This document shows positions 12,898-23,925 of a DNA stretch of 64,000 bases, piece by piece. The translations under genes and the position numbers were made by a program. Position 1 is the stretch's first letter. Every line of letters begins with the position of its first letter. The notes beneath the pieces are model-generated. The model was not told the origin of the DNA and did not search any database. It worked only from the letters and a program-made list of their open reading frames with translations. The DNA comes from Arbacia lixula (Eukaryota; Echinodermata; Echinoidea; Arbacioida; Arbaciidae), in the NCBI GenBank assembly GCA_963669155.1, contig OZ022597.1, forward strand, positions 14,465,965-14,529,964, read 5' to 3'.

Positions 12898-13040
12898 TCG
12901 CTAGAACAGTAATCTGTTGTCTCACGATAAGGCAAACTGGAGATTGCGACGTTTCGACCGCTACTGCTAGTCTTCGTCAGGCAATGTGGACAATCTCCAG
13001 TTTGCCTTGTCGTGAGACAACAGATTACTACTCTAGCGAT
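12898..13040. mobile_element. Foldback element with 49-bp arms and a hammerhead-like loop
   Basis: Arms at 12898-12946 and 12991-13040 are almost perfect reverse complements (gtaatctgttgtctcacga and ggcaaactggagattg). On the minus strand the 44-bp loop contains CTGACGA (12974-12980) and GAAA (12952-12955), separated by a segment with GAC and GTC at its ends. That is the order of conserved boxes in a hammerhead ribozyme core, but an extra A follows CTGACGA and no cleavage-site helix is clear. Confidence 0.8.
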
Positions 13041-13257
13041 ATTACTACCACGATGATCAACATCTTCCGCAAAATTTAAAATCTTGGAAATTTTGTTTAA
13101 AAATCACATTTTTGCCCCCAAGTTTCATAAAAATTGTCCCAAAGCGAAATGAGTTTGATATCATCTTGTAGACAATTTAATTGGCTTTAATATCATACCT
13201 TATATATAGCATCTACTTCTATTAAAAGTGGGTAGAGTACAGTAGTACTAGTTACGT

Positions 13258-13612
13258 ATAGAGCATAGGCTTGAGAGTAAAAGAGAGGGGGTGGGGAAGG
13301 GCAAAGGGGGAGGGGCAGGGGCAGAGCATGACAAGAGCATAGGCTTGAGAATAAACGAAAGGGGGTGGGGAAGGGGGAGGGGCAGGGCAGTATAAGAGCA
13401 TGGACTTAAGAGTTAAAAAAAGGGGGTTGAGGAAGGGGGAGGGGCAGGGCAGAACAAGAGCATAGGCTTGAGAGTAAAAGAAACGGGTGGGGGAAGGGGG
13501 TGGGGAAGGGCAGAATGAGAACCTGGGCTTGGGCGTTAAAGAACGGGGAGTTGGGGGAAGGGGGGGGGGCAGGGCCAAATAAGAACATGGGCTTGAGCGT
13601 AAAAGAAAGGTG
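13258..13612. repeat. G-rich minisatellite, ~61-bp unit, about 5.6 copies
   Basis: Units start gagcataggcttgagagtaa and continue with a G-rich ggggtggggaagggggaggg part. Starts are near 13261, 13335, 13396, 13458, 13519 and 13583. The strong G-run strand asymmetry could allow quadruplex folding. Open frames here are repeat translations. Confidence 0.93.
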
Positions 13613-13805
13613 CATTGAGTAAAAAAGACATCAATGAAAAAGAAAGAGAAAAGAGGTGCTGAGCTAGGATTTGTTTCATTCATTAGCAGTCTGCAGCCTC
13701 TTTCCTGAAACAAATGCAAACAAATATTACGAGAAGGGAAACGTTTTAGCTAAAAACAAATCATTTAATCTTATCAATTAACCGTCTAGCTTAGAAACCC
13801 GCCTT

Positions 13806-14350
13806 ATAGGGGTACTAAATAAGAAAAATAAGTTCGCACTAATCTATGTAAAAATTATCCACTAAAAACGAATTTCACATTTGTTTGCTGCAATAAAGTC
13901 TCATTTTAACGAAAATTTGAAAAAACGCACGCCTCCAGTGACGTATGAGAAGTCAAAATTCCATAGATTGGAGGGAAGTCAACACTAGACCATTTTCGTA
14001 ATGTATTCACAACTTTCCCCTTAACTGCGTAGTAACGCGTTATTGCATTCACCTGTATCTTGTCTTTCAGATTCAATGGATGGAATGCACTTTGAATCTA
14101 TTAGTTGTTGCTACTCAGACAAACCTCGGACAAGCTTTGGGGTTCCCATTGGTAACGTATTGTTTGAATTGCGTGAAGAAAACATTTTATTTACGCCGTT
14201 GACATTTATGGCATTTTGACTTCTCATACGTCACTGGAGGCGTGCGTTTTTTCAAATTTTCGTCAAAATGAGACTTTTTTTCATGTTTTTAGTGGATAAT
14301 TTTACATAGATTAGTGGGAACGTATTTTTCGAGTTTAGTAACCCTTTTAT
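13806..14350. mobile_element. TTAA-ended MITE family B, copy 2
   Basis: Same palindromic arms and core as 11104-11672 (aaacctcggacaagctttgg in the centre). Its left end is diverged (ataggggtactaaataag). Confidence 0.85.
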
Positions 14351-15106
14351 GTGATGTGTGTACACATCAATTATGCACCATGGTCTTTTAGATGCAAATC
14401 AAAATATAGCTCACATTATATCATGCACATAAACTCCTCGTAGATTTCCTTTTGATATCTGACAAAGTCCAAAACCAAACGCGCGGTTAACATGGTAAAT
14501 CTATATAGAAGCCTCCCAACTAGTTGTTTCCATGTTTCAGGATTTCGCAGAGAAAAGTTCAATAACACTTATCTGCTTTCGGGTTTTTTTTGTGTGCGTG
14601 TGTGCGTGTGTGCGTGTGCTGTCTTCAAATCAAGCTTATATGAACCTGCTATGAAAATCTTACTCCAGCGGGAAATTACATAATGCACATTTTTTTATTC
14701 TCACGCCGTTGGTCGCTGAAACCCAATAGTTATATCACTGTTCCAAAAGCAGTGCTGATCATGTGGAACAAACATCCGCGCTTTTCCTTCCGTGCATTGA
14801 CATTTTGATACCCAATATTCATGACTGCGTTCGAAGGCATTTTCCTTGTAATGATTAATAATTAACCCGTCAGCACTTTCGATGTCAATTCTTCATGGCA
14901 ATCCGTGATTAACTCTTTGTGCGTTTACTTATGAACCCCTCTGCAGAGTGCAGAGATTTCACAAAACCCCGACAGGGGAGCATTGTAAATCAGGCGCTAG
15001 TTTTGCATTGGATTGTTTTGAATTAAGGAAAGTGTTCTGTAACAAAGTGGTAAAAATTTAGTTGGCTTTCTAGTCCTTCTTTACGACAGAGAGGAGTGGA
15101 AGGAGA
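14351..15106. other. Intergenic DNA, no supported feature
   Basis: No inverted ends, gene family or RNA gene seen. A short (gtgtgc)n run lies at 14592-14620. Confidence 0.45.
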
Positions 15107-15132
15107 TAAAGAGAGGGGGAAAGAGAAAGAGG

Positions 15133-15186
<54 letters not shown>

Positions 15187-15187
15187 A
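15107..15187. repeat. (GA)n then (GACA)n microsatellite
   Basis: A gagagaga run followed by about seven gaca units. Confidence 0.95.
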
Positions 15188-15377
15188 AGGTTGAACACTT
15201 CAATTGTTTGCCGCAAGGGAAAAAGATTGTTGTATTAATCAGTAGCAGCCTCGACTGGATATTAGATATTTGGGAGACGACGACCGTGTCTAAATCTCCC
15301 TCGACTGGTGATAAGCTCATTATTCGGCTAAAAAAATCCACTTTTTGCCGCACCTACAATATGCTATACAACATGGG

Positions 15378-15847
15378 AAATGGATTCACCCTGAAAATAA
15401 GTTGGTTTCAATAAAAGCAGAAAAATGAAAGAAACATATCAATGAAGGTTGACGAAAATCCGTCAAAGGATAAGAAAGTTATGATCTTTTGAAATTTCAA
15501 TTTTGTGACGTTACATGCGAGGTGCTCTCCCATATTTTGTGTATAGTATTATTCCCTAAATTGCCCTTTTTCTGTTTTTGACAACGGAATATTTTTTGTA
15601 CAGGTATTTGTATAAAAAGGTATTTCTCGTGATGCATCAAAAGCACAGGTAAAAGGATGCATATCTTTTAGAGAAAATGCACACTTTCGAAAACATAGTC
15701 ACACGTCTTTTTTACACAAATTTTAAAAGATCATAACTTTTTTATCCTTCGACGGATTTTCGTCAAATCTTCACTAATAATTATGTTTCTTACATGTTTC
15801 TGGTTTGATTGAAACCAACTTATTTACAGGGTGAATAATCCCTTTAA
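15378..15847. mobile_element. TTAA-ended MITE family A, copy with degraded left end
   Basis: Interior and right end (cagggtgaataatccctttaa) match family A. The left end begins only at ttcaccctgaaaataagttg. Arms with gacgaaaatccgtcaaagga and its inverse are kept. Confidence 0.85.
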
Positions 15848-16019
15848 GCCTATGTGCATTGTAATAACCGAAAAGCACAAAAAAAAGTGTGACTCAATTT
15901 ATGTTTAATTACACATTCCTCCCCTCTCATTCCCTCGCTTAGCAACTCCGGGCGATTGTTTTTCTTTTTACGACCCAAGTCCTGCGCGCAAAATTTCACG
16001 CCAAGCTGGTCTCACCTTG

Positions 16020-16110
16020 TCATACATCCCCGCCCCTTCACCCCCCACCCCCCCCCCCACCCCCACCCCACCCCCAAGTCCCCCCCCCCTCCACACCCAC
16101 ACACACCATT
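16020..16110. repeat. C/CA-rich low-complexity tract
   Basis: Dense C runs with interspersed ca and cacaca. The overlapping Pro-rich frame is not a gene. Confidence 0.85.
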
Positions 16111-16368
16111 AGCAAAAAGCTATATCCGCGCCCGCAAATCAAATGAACAGGTTGATCGTTACAAAAAAATTTCTTTGTCCACAATCAGACGATTTACCGC
16201 ATCTCCCTGCTCGACCATAACGCATTTCATCAATGTTCAAATGGCTCACAGTGAGTTTTGGTCGTAGATGGCGCTGTTGCAGTTTGTCGGCCAGAGCCCT
16301 TTTACACAGATCTCTTTTCTAAATGGCGTATTATTCTTTACCTGTTGCACCGTAATATATCATGTATA

Positions 16369-16755
16369 TGGGTGATTTCACGGTATTGGGGCAGTCTTTT
16401 GTGACGTACCAAAACTCCAAATCAATATCTTTTTCAAACCAAGCAAAATATAGTCCAATAATGGCATGAGCAAAAATTGGGATCCCAATCAGTATTTATT
16501 TCTCTAAGACATTGGCATATTCCAATTTGACTGATGAAGATTTCTTATCCATGTAAAAACAATATGATGTCCATGTAACGGTGATAGATTTGTGTATGCC
16601 TGTTGCTTCAAATCCATAAAACATTTCTGTCACTGAGAGAGAGAGCAAACTTAACCACACCTGATCTGATCTTCATGGTCAACTGCACAAAGGCTGATGC
16701 CTCCGTTACATGGACATTGCATGAAAACTTTGCCCCAGCCCCATGGAATGACACA
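16369..16755 (+). mobile_element. MITE family E, copy beside GPCR 1
   Basis: Starts tgggtgatttcacggtattg and ends gccccagccccatggaatgac. It shares the inner atgtccatgtaacggtg stem and the atgcctgttgcttcaaatcc segment with the other copies. It ends about 125 bp before the receptor start codon. Confidence 0.85.
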
Positions 16756-16879
16756 TACAGGGCTTTGATGTCAGCGTACGTCTGAGCATGAGGAGTTTCT
16801 TATAGTGGAATGCTCCATAATGATACATTTGTATTTATATTGTTACTTGTATTCAATAGGTAAAATAGGTTTTGGTACG

Positions 16880-18487
16880 ATGCAGCTGAACAATACGCTA
16901 ATGGACACCTTGACGTCTACATGGCTGCCTGGCGGAAATTACACCACACCTGGCGTGGGGCCTGTAGTCCTAGCCCGCTGGCTCCCCGGGGCAGCGAGCG
17001 TCGTTGCTGCGTCCCTGTACCTCATCATCTCGCTGGTCGGACTGACGGGCAACCTGCTCGTGCTCCTTGCCGTAGCCCTCTCGAGGCGACTACAGACGAA
17101 GGACACGGCCTTCGTGGTCGCCCTGAGCGTCAGCGACCTGCTCACGAGCGTCACGCTGCCCATCCAGAGCGCGTCGCTGCTGGGCGCCTGGTCGCCGGCG
17201 TTCCTGGTGTGCTGCCACCTCGCTGCGGTGTCCTCCTACGTCTCCATCGGCTCTAACGTGCTGCTCCTAGCCGCCATTGCCTTCAATCGCTACGTCTACG
17301 TCACCAAGACGCCGCTGACGTACCGTTCGCATTTCAGCGCCATCAAGGTGGTGCTGATGATCGCGACGGCGTACGTCGTGCCGTTCTCCATCACCGTCAG
17401 CGGGCTTGCACTCGGCGGCGCCAAAAGCGGCGTGTGTCCATCTGTGAGGTCAAAGGTAAACACATGTACGATCAGCGGGCATACGTTTGATTTAGTCGTT
17501 CTCTCCGTCATCGGGGTGTCGCTGGCGATCACGCTGGTGTTTTACATCCTCATCTTCGTGCACGTCAAGCGACATTTTCAAGCTGTCGCCACGGTGCCGC
17601 ACAAGAATAAAGTCAGCGTCATTTCGACACGGGGGCTGGTCAGTGGCAATACCTCGCCCGTCGTATCCCGCGAGACCGTCTGCAGAGGAAGGTGTCACAG
17701 CGAGAAATCTCTGCAGAGTGTGTGCAGCAGGGAGACACATTGTTCTGGAAACTTTCCAGGCACGTCACGCGGGAGGCGGAGTAGTTTTATTCCTCGACGA
17801 CATCTTGCTCCTCCATCGACGCTTCACCCCGCTTCTGCAGAGCTGACCCGTGCTGGACAGGTCTCGAGTCGCACCAACCACCAAGCAGCATCGCGGCCAT
17901 CTACATCCGACTCTACAGACACTCCTCCCCGTGTGAAGAGGTCTCAGGGCTGCTCCGCTGAAGGCAGTGACATGCCTCAACTGGAAGCCGAGACAACGTG
18001 CACCGCGCATCCGCTTCCCGTAGAGCAGCCCAAGTCGATTGATGGTTATTCCCAAAATAGCCAGCAGTCGGATAGGTCTCAGCGGGAGACCAGATCGTCA
18101 GCAGGCACCCAGCGGGCTACCTCTCGCCCCGATCCACCGGTGATCAACCAGCCGAACGACGAGGGAAATCACTTCCGCTTTGGGCGGAACCGTTTCGAGG
18201 CGACGATCACCAAGAACATGTTTCTCGTTGTCCTCGCCTTTCTGGTGTGTCTTACCCCGACCGTCGCCTTCCTCTCCTACGTCCAGAGCATGACCAGTGC
18301 GGGATGCTCGCTCACGGAGGCCTACGTGGTGATCCTGTTGAGCGCAAACTGCGGGATCAATCCCATCTTGTACGGCTGGCGGCACCCGCTGTTCCGGCGG
18401 ACATTCGTATGTATACTCACTCGGAGGTTCCGGGACATCGAACGACCCTCACCCTGGCTGAGACGAGTTCTGCACCGCAACCGATGA
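16880..18487 (+). CDS. Rhodopsin-family (class A) G protein-coupled receptor, orphan
   Basis: Predicted plasma-membrane receptor of 535 residues. The chosen start MQLNNT follows a possible acceptor (ttcaatag); the open frame extends upstream only to a GTG and one other ATG (16820). Seen: N-glycosylation sites NNT and NYT in the first 22 residues; TM1 with GLTGN (54-58); TM2 with SVSD (D86); TM3 ending FNRYVYVTK (NRY at 136-138 in place of DRY); ECL2 cysteines 186 and 196; a very long third intracellular loop of about 210 Ser/Arg-rich residues; TM6 with CLTP (457-460) in place of CWxP; TM7 with NPILY (494-498); a short basic tail. There is no TM4 tryptophan. NRY with a permissive TM6 recalls melatonin-receptor-like and Tre1/GPR84-like groups (family knowledge); the ligand is unknown. 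The exon is much more GC-rich than its surroundings. Confidence 0.92.
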   Translation: MQLNNTLMDTLTSTWLPGGNYTTPGVGPVVLARWLPGAASVVAASLYLIISLVGLTGNLLVLLAVALSRRLQTKDTAFVVALSVSDLLTSVTLPIQSASLLGAWSPAFLVCCHLAAVSSYVSIGSNVLLLAAIAFNRYVYVTKTPLTYRSHFSAIKVVLMIATAYVVPFSITVSGLALGGAKSGVCPSVRSKVNTCTISGHTFDLVVLSVIGVSLAITLVFYILIFVHVKRHFQAVATVPHKNKVSVISTRGLVSGNTSPVVSRETVCRGRCHSEKSLQSVCSRETHCSGNFPGTSRGRRSSFIPRRHLAPPSTLHPASAELTRAGQVSSRTNHQAASRPSTSDSTDTPPRVKRSQGCSAEGSDMPQLEAETTCTAHPLPVEQPKSIDGYSQNSQQSDRSQRETRSSAGTQRATSRPDPPVINQPNDEGNHFRFGRNRFEATITKNMFLVVLAFLVCLTPTVAFLSYVQSMTSAGCSLTEAYVVILLSANCGINPILYGWRHPLFRRTFVCILTRRFRDIERPSPWLRRVLHRNR

Positions 18488-18520
18488 AAACACTCAGACA
18501 AATATCGACCCACAGTGCCT

Positions 18521-18660
18521 GGCCCCTGTTGCATAAAACTTACCATGATGGCAACTTCTTATGGCAACCTTGAATTTGATTGGCTGTTGAGCAATGTTAC
18601 CATGGTAGTTTCCATTGATGATAGTGTTACTATCAATGGTAAGTTTTATGCAACGGGGCC
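18521..18660. mobile_element. 140-bp MITE with GGCCCC ends
   Basis: Starts ggcccctgttgcataaaact and ends agttttatgcaacggggcc, 33 bp after the GPCR stop codon. It therefore probably lies in the 3' UTR. The inner arms ccatgatggcaac and gttaccatggtag are partly inverted. Confidence 0.85.
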
Positions 18661-18790
18661 TAGATGTGCTACCAACGGCAACTTCTATGGAAACCTTGCA
18701 TCTGATTGGCTGTCACACGGAGCAGTGTTACCATGGTAGTTACCACTGATGACAGAGTTACCATTAATAGTAAGCTTTGCAACTGGGCCC
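18661..18790. mobile_element. Diverged sibling of the 18521 MITE
   Basis: Shares ggcaacttctatggaaacct, gattggctgt and gttaccatggtagt with the preceding element in the same order, and ends aagctttgcaactgggccc. The two form an adjacent tandem pair. Confidence 0.65.
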
Positions 18791-18965
18791 TGGAGACTAA
18801 ATGGTGACCTGTTGGAAACCTAGTCTCCGTGGCGGATTCGTGACGTCCCCGTAACGTCTCCATAATGCCTCCAAGACGTCTCCCTGACGTCCTTGCGATA
18901 GCAAGATACTGTGCCTGTGACATCACTCCCTCACGACCAAGTTGTCAATGACATAATGAATTTTT

Positions 18966-19514
18966 TTAAAGGTGATATTCATAGAAAATCCCTAAATATG
19001 AAGATGTTCATCTACAGAAAGCTTTTAAGTCATACAATGAGCTTGGATGGCGTTCAAACAATATATCCCTTCGGAAAAAGTGAAATTAGGGTGAAAACAA
19101 TCACCCTATTCTCTGGGACAAATTTGCTCTACTGTCATCCGAAACGGCCTTTAGGTTTGACGTAAGAAAAGGGAGGTGTTATTGTGCATCGCACATGCCA
19201 ATCCGCAGCTTCTTTTCCGCCAGAAGCATCATGCATCATTAAAGAAACTGTGATGGCAGTTGCTAGTGGATTAACAGGTGTGTTACACAATGGTCATTGT
19301 GAAGCATATCCCGACTGTGACGTACACACAAAGCCACTTTCCCTCGGGCGATTTCGTAGGTCAGGAGAGAGTCAATTTAGTGAAATTCGATTTTCATAAA
19401 ACACACAACTTAACACTTTCATGGCATGTTAGCTGCATAATTTGCTTGTAACTCATTTAATTATAAAATGAACTATATTGATTTGATTTTATTTCCAATA
19501 AGTATCACCTTTAA
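18966..19514. mobile_element. TTAA-ended MITE family D
   Basis: Begins TTAAAGGTGATATTCATA and ends agtatcacctttaa, so the outer bases are inverted TTAAAGGTGATA. The 549-bp interior has no recognised coding sequence. Single copy in the window. Confidence 0.7.
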
Positions 19515-21045
19515 ATGTTGCATGGGCCACATGACCAAATTATTTGAACTATGGACTTAATTAGCAGTGGTATACAATCTAAGATGTGCACGAAGAAAAT
19601 AGAAATATCCAGTTTGCCTGCGAGCTTCTCTTTCGTCCATCTACCATTATGATAAAATCACAAGCTTGAAAACAAATATTCATGTGTCTGTAAATCCTAA
19701 ATTTCATTTCGTTTATTAGATTGTGGTATTAATGTCTGCAAGTTCTAGACTATATCGTCGGCCTTATGCCAAAAGGGCCTTAACCCGATTTTGGGGGGTA
19801 TTGAGTTATTCACATCATCTTGTAGGTCTCAAGATTCTCTTTAAAATGATGTGCTTCACTTGTTGAAATTCGATCTATTTATGAAGATAATTATGAATTC
19901 CAAAAGGCCCTAATGCGTAAACTCTCATTTTCGTTACGCCAGAAGGGCCGTAACATACGCGGCGTTATGCCAAAAGGGCCCTAACTTGCCGTTATCGCAG
20001 TTAGCGCCCTTTTGGCACAAGGGTATTGTTTGGTTTCGCAGCACATTTGACTTGCCAGAAGGCCCCAAACATTGATAAAACTGATGTAACGTCCATCAAT
20101 GTCTTCAAAAATCACCACATGTAAGTAGTTTTTCTATATGAGTATTTTTATTGATATAATGCAGTTGTTGGTGAAGTAAATGTTCATAAATCGTACATTT
20201 AGGACACCTCTTTCGTCGTTAATTTTCTTACAGTCCCATGCATTGACATACGCGTATTTCAGGTGTTACTCGCAATTCATGCATAGGGCCTTCAAAGTTA
20301 CATACCTAACTTAAATCTCACTCAGAATTCATGAGCTTAATTCATGATATATGTCTGTTCTGATTATTTTGTATTGTATTATGTATACTTGTGTTTTGAA
20401 TAGTGTTTCGATTGATATGAATTGGGCCTAGTCTAGACTAGTTCCTGCCACTGGAAAAGTCTAGAGTCTACTGTCTATAGACAGTCTAAAATAAAGCGTA
20501 GATCTAGCTAGATTTAGATAGAGGTTTGATGACAGGACTAGATGACTCATGCCTATCATTTTAGACTTCAGCAAGTTTTTGATTATTAATCCAAAGCTAC
20601 TCTGAAGTTTGATGGTACTAAGCCCTAATACTACAATGTGCAGTTTGATCTTGATTTTATGGGATATCATTTCTTAACTCATAGGTTTAGTCCGACCTGC
20701 TCTATACAATACCTGATGTCATTCCTTCCTTTGCATTTCATGTCTTTTTATTTTATTTCATGATAAAACAGTTAGGAAATAGGAAATGAATAATCTGTAT
20801 GTTTATTTGCCTTTTAAATTCTAAATTACACAAAAAGATAACAATATCAAGATAAAAATATAATATTCTGTGTTTTTTTGTTTGTATCCAAGGGAAATGG
20901 ATCCTGACACAGATTTCTTTGCCAAGTGGACTAGTACTAGGACTACAAGACATCGGATGACGCATCTTCTTCGTCCACAATATCATCCATGGCATCAACA
21001 TATTCAACAAAGACTTGCATGTTCTTCACATCTGCTCCTTCTCAG

Positions 21046-21242
21046 ACAACCCGTGGTCACCTCTACAAACTGAATGTAAGGAGAAGCAGGTTAAAAGTTA
21101 GGCAGAATATTTTCAGTGCCAGAGTACAGTAGTAGATTACTGGAACTCATACCCAGCAGAAATAGCTGCAGCACCAACAATAGACAACTTCAAGACAAAG
21201 TTGGTGAAGTTCTGGTCTGCACTACAGTATGTCCACCCATAG
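21046..21242 (+). pseudogene. Non-LTR retrotransposon remnant, C-terminus of reverse-transcriptase ORF
   Basis: One frame gives TTRGHLYKLNVRRSRLKVRQ, then FSARV. After a small frame-disrupting insertion (21124-21136, with in-frame stops) another frame gives VDYWNSYPAEI and DNFKTKLVKFW up to the TAG at 21240. This RGH...L....R...R..FFS.RV...WN.LP...V.A.....FK..LD.FW pattern is the known end of many LINE ORF2 proteins. The upstream reverse-transcriptase core is missing. Confidence 0.8.
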
Positions 21243-21620
21243 GACTAGCCTTTCCACCAAGTTAGCACAACACACTGGCATAAAGTAAAAACAACAACTA
21301 GAGACAGAACCTGAAGTTAGCAACCAGCAGAAGATATTCCTGGAAACAAGACTGCTGAAAAGGCTTTATTTTTCTAGTAGATCCTGTAATAAAATATTCC
21401 ATTGGCGCAACTGAAGAGGGATGATATAACACTGGTGATGATTGCACGCCTTTGGCACAGGTAAAAACTTAAATAAAATGTTTTCATTATATAAGGACTT
21501 ACAAAATTGTATTAAGAAAATGAGTATTTTCAATATCATTAGTGGAATAATAGAAAAACAATGCGGTAATTGATATTAAGCTTCCTTTTCCCCCTTCTAG
21601 AATTAGATACCATTATCTGT

Positions 21621-21783
21621 AGGGCGTTTCATGAACGTTGTCAGCACTAACCAAATGGTCAGTGCTGACAACTTCAGTGAAATCCTTGGTTTTGATTGGC
21701 TGACAGGCACTAGCCTCTGACTGTTACTACGGTGACTGTCGGCTTGACAGCTTGTCAGACGAAAAATGTTCATGAAACGCCCT
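21621..21783. mobile_element. 163-bp MITE with AGGGCGTTTCATGAAC ends
   Basis: Starts agggcgtttcatgaacgttg and ends aatgttcatgaaacgccct. The inner stem gtcagcactaacc and tggtcagtgctgac is next to the left end. No clear target duplication. Confidence 0.85.
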
Positions 21784-22791
21784 CCAGGAGGTGGGGTTGG
21801 GGATGGTGTGTTTGGTTGTCAATCTGCTAAGGCACTTTTGCTTCCTTTAAGATCCTTTATGCCTGAGTGCTGGCTAAGTAATGGAATGTTTTTTTTTGTA
21901 ATGGCAGTCATCCGTTTCCACAAATATTTCAAGTCTGATATAAACAGTGTATTCTGTCATATTACAAGGCTAGCATGGATGTGTCTTTAGTAAATATCTT
22001 AATGATCTTATGTAGTTCTTTTACTGGGAACTGATGAGAACTCTTAATGAACCAGTGATACAAAACTAAACATAAGTGTACTCAGTGCTTGTCCTTGCTA
22101 TGGTTTGAACACGTTAAGAAAGTCATGTCCTAGAATTGTGTTAGAATGATTCTTTTTATGCATGTAATGGTTTCTAGATCTACCCTCGCCTTCAATTTAA
22201 TATCTAGCCTCTAATGTGTTAATTACGTAAACAGACTACACAAGGATACTTCTCTATACATAATTAGATGGACGAAACACATTAAAAATATGTTGTAGAT
22301 AAGATTTCTTACATATGCTTTGTAATAGATATATTGATTTAACAATATGTAGTTTCATTCCTTTTACATTTTCTTAATGAAATGCTTCATTGACTGTTCA
22401 AGTCATGAATGGAATAAAATTATTGTCTTCTTTCAAAACAAAGAGAAGGAAACCTTCCAACCAAGTGAAACATATTATATGTACTTAAAATCACACAATT
22501 ATGCATACTACAAAGTGCATTATAAATCATGTTTTCTTCTTCAAAGAGTTTTCAATTTCTGCTCATTAGACACTGAAACATTATGATCCTTAAAACATAT
22601 ACATGACATCCCAACTTTGCAGGACTTTCTGTGAAGATAGTTACAGAAACAGTCACAGATTTTCATTTGTTAGGATAAAACTCACTTTTAACATCATGTA
22701 TGAGAGCTGGGAGAAAGAGAGAGGGGCGTTGGGTTAGAAATGCTTAATCTTTTTGTATTTATAATATTCAATATAAACTGAGGCTACTTTT

Positions 22792-23925
22792 TGTCTCGCC
22801 CACCGGAGGTGAAGGCGAGACTAAGGGATCCAAATGGCGTCCGTCCGTCGTCCGTCCGTCGTCCGTCCGTCGTCCGTCGTCCGTCCGTCGTCCGTCGTCC
22901 GTCGTCCGTCACAAATGTTAAAGTTTACCTGCAAGACTCTCTTTTGACAAATAACTTCACATGGGTTGCTTGGATTACAACGTAACTTGGGTCATAGATG
23001 CACTGGGGGTACCTTCATGTTATGGTACCGTTGGAGGTCACAGGATAAGGTCAAAGGTCATTTGAGGTCATACGTTAAAGTTTACCTGCAAGACTCTCTT
23101 TTGACAAATAACTTCACATGGGTTGCTTGGATTACAACCTAACTTGGGTCATAGATGCACTGGGGGTACCTTCATGTTATGGTGCCGTTGGAGGTCACAG
23201 GATAAGGTCAAAGGTCATTTGAGGTCATACGTTAAAGTTTACCTGCAAGACTCTCTTTTGACAGATAACTTCACATAGGTTGCTTGGATTACAACCTAAC
23301 TTGGGTCATAGATGCACTGGGGGTACCTTCATGTTATGGTACCGTTGGAGGTCACAGGATAAGGTCAAAGGTCATTTGAGGTCATACGTTAAAGTTTACC
23401 TGCAAGACTCTCTTTTGACAAATAACTTCACATGGGTTGCTTGGATTACAACCTAACTTGGGTCATAGATGCACTGGGGGTACCTTCATGTTATGGTGCC
23501 GTTGGAGGTCACAGGATAAGGTCAAAGGTCATTTGAGGTCATACGTTAAAGTTTACCTGCAAGACTCTCTTTTGACAAATAACTTCACATGGGTTGCTTG
23601 GATTACAACCTAACTTGGGTCATAGATGCACTGGGGGTACCTTCATGTTATGGTGCCGTTGGAGGTCACAGGATAAGGTCAAAGGTCATTTGAGGTCATA
23701 CGTTAAAGTTTACCTGCAAGACTCTCTTTTGACAAATAACTTCACATAGGTTGCTTGGATTACAACCTAACTTGGGTCATAGATGCACTGGGGGTACCTT
23801 CATGTTATGGTACCGTTGGAGGTCACAGGATAAGGTCAAAGGTCATTTGAGGTCAGGGATACAATTCTTTTGCGTAGCAACGGAGATCACGATATTTCTA
23901 GTTATTTTCGCAAGTGGGCGAGACA
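22792..23925. mobile_element. TIR element carrying a (CCGTCCGTCGT)n tract and a 157-bp tandem array
   Basis: Exact 12-bp inverted ends TGTCTCGCCCAC (22792-22803) and GTGGGCGAGACA (23914-23925). After the left end come an inner cggaggtgaaggcgagacta, a ccgtccgtcgt tract (22838-22909) and six 157-bp units. No coding sequence. A second element with a similar plan is at 47181-48436. Confidence 0.8.
22917..23858. repeat. Six tandem copies of a 157-bp unit with nuclear-receptor-type DR1 sites
   Basis: Unit starts fall at 22917, 23074, 23231, 23388, 23545 and 23702, exactly 157 bp apart, with only scattered substitutions. Each unit carries gttaaagtttacctgcaaga near its start and AAGGTCAAAGGTCATTTG near its end. 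AGGTCA-A-AGGTCA is a perfect direct repeat with 1-bp spacing. A further AGGTCA follows 4 bases later (after TTTG), and another lies upstream in ggaggtcacagg. Binding in vivo is untested. Confidence 0.97.

Noticed and set aside
13252-13719. 155-residue Pro/Ser-rich frame with repeats
   Set aside because: Follows the 61-bp minisatellite. Periodic protein repeats arise because the unit is close to a multiple of three in places; no signal or domain.
16921-18573. Other frames overlapping GPCR 1 on both strands
   Set aside because: Shadows of a GC-rich coding exon; none has transmembrane or other domain structure.
22792-23925. CRISPR-like array from the regular 157-bp spacing
   Set aside because: Whole units are repeated with no unique spacers, the context is eukaryotic, and the array is enclosed by transposon ends.
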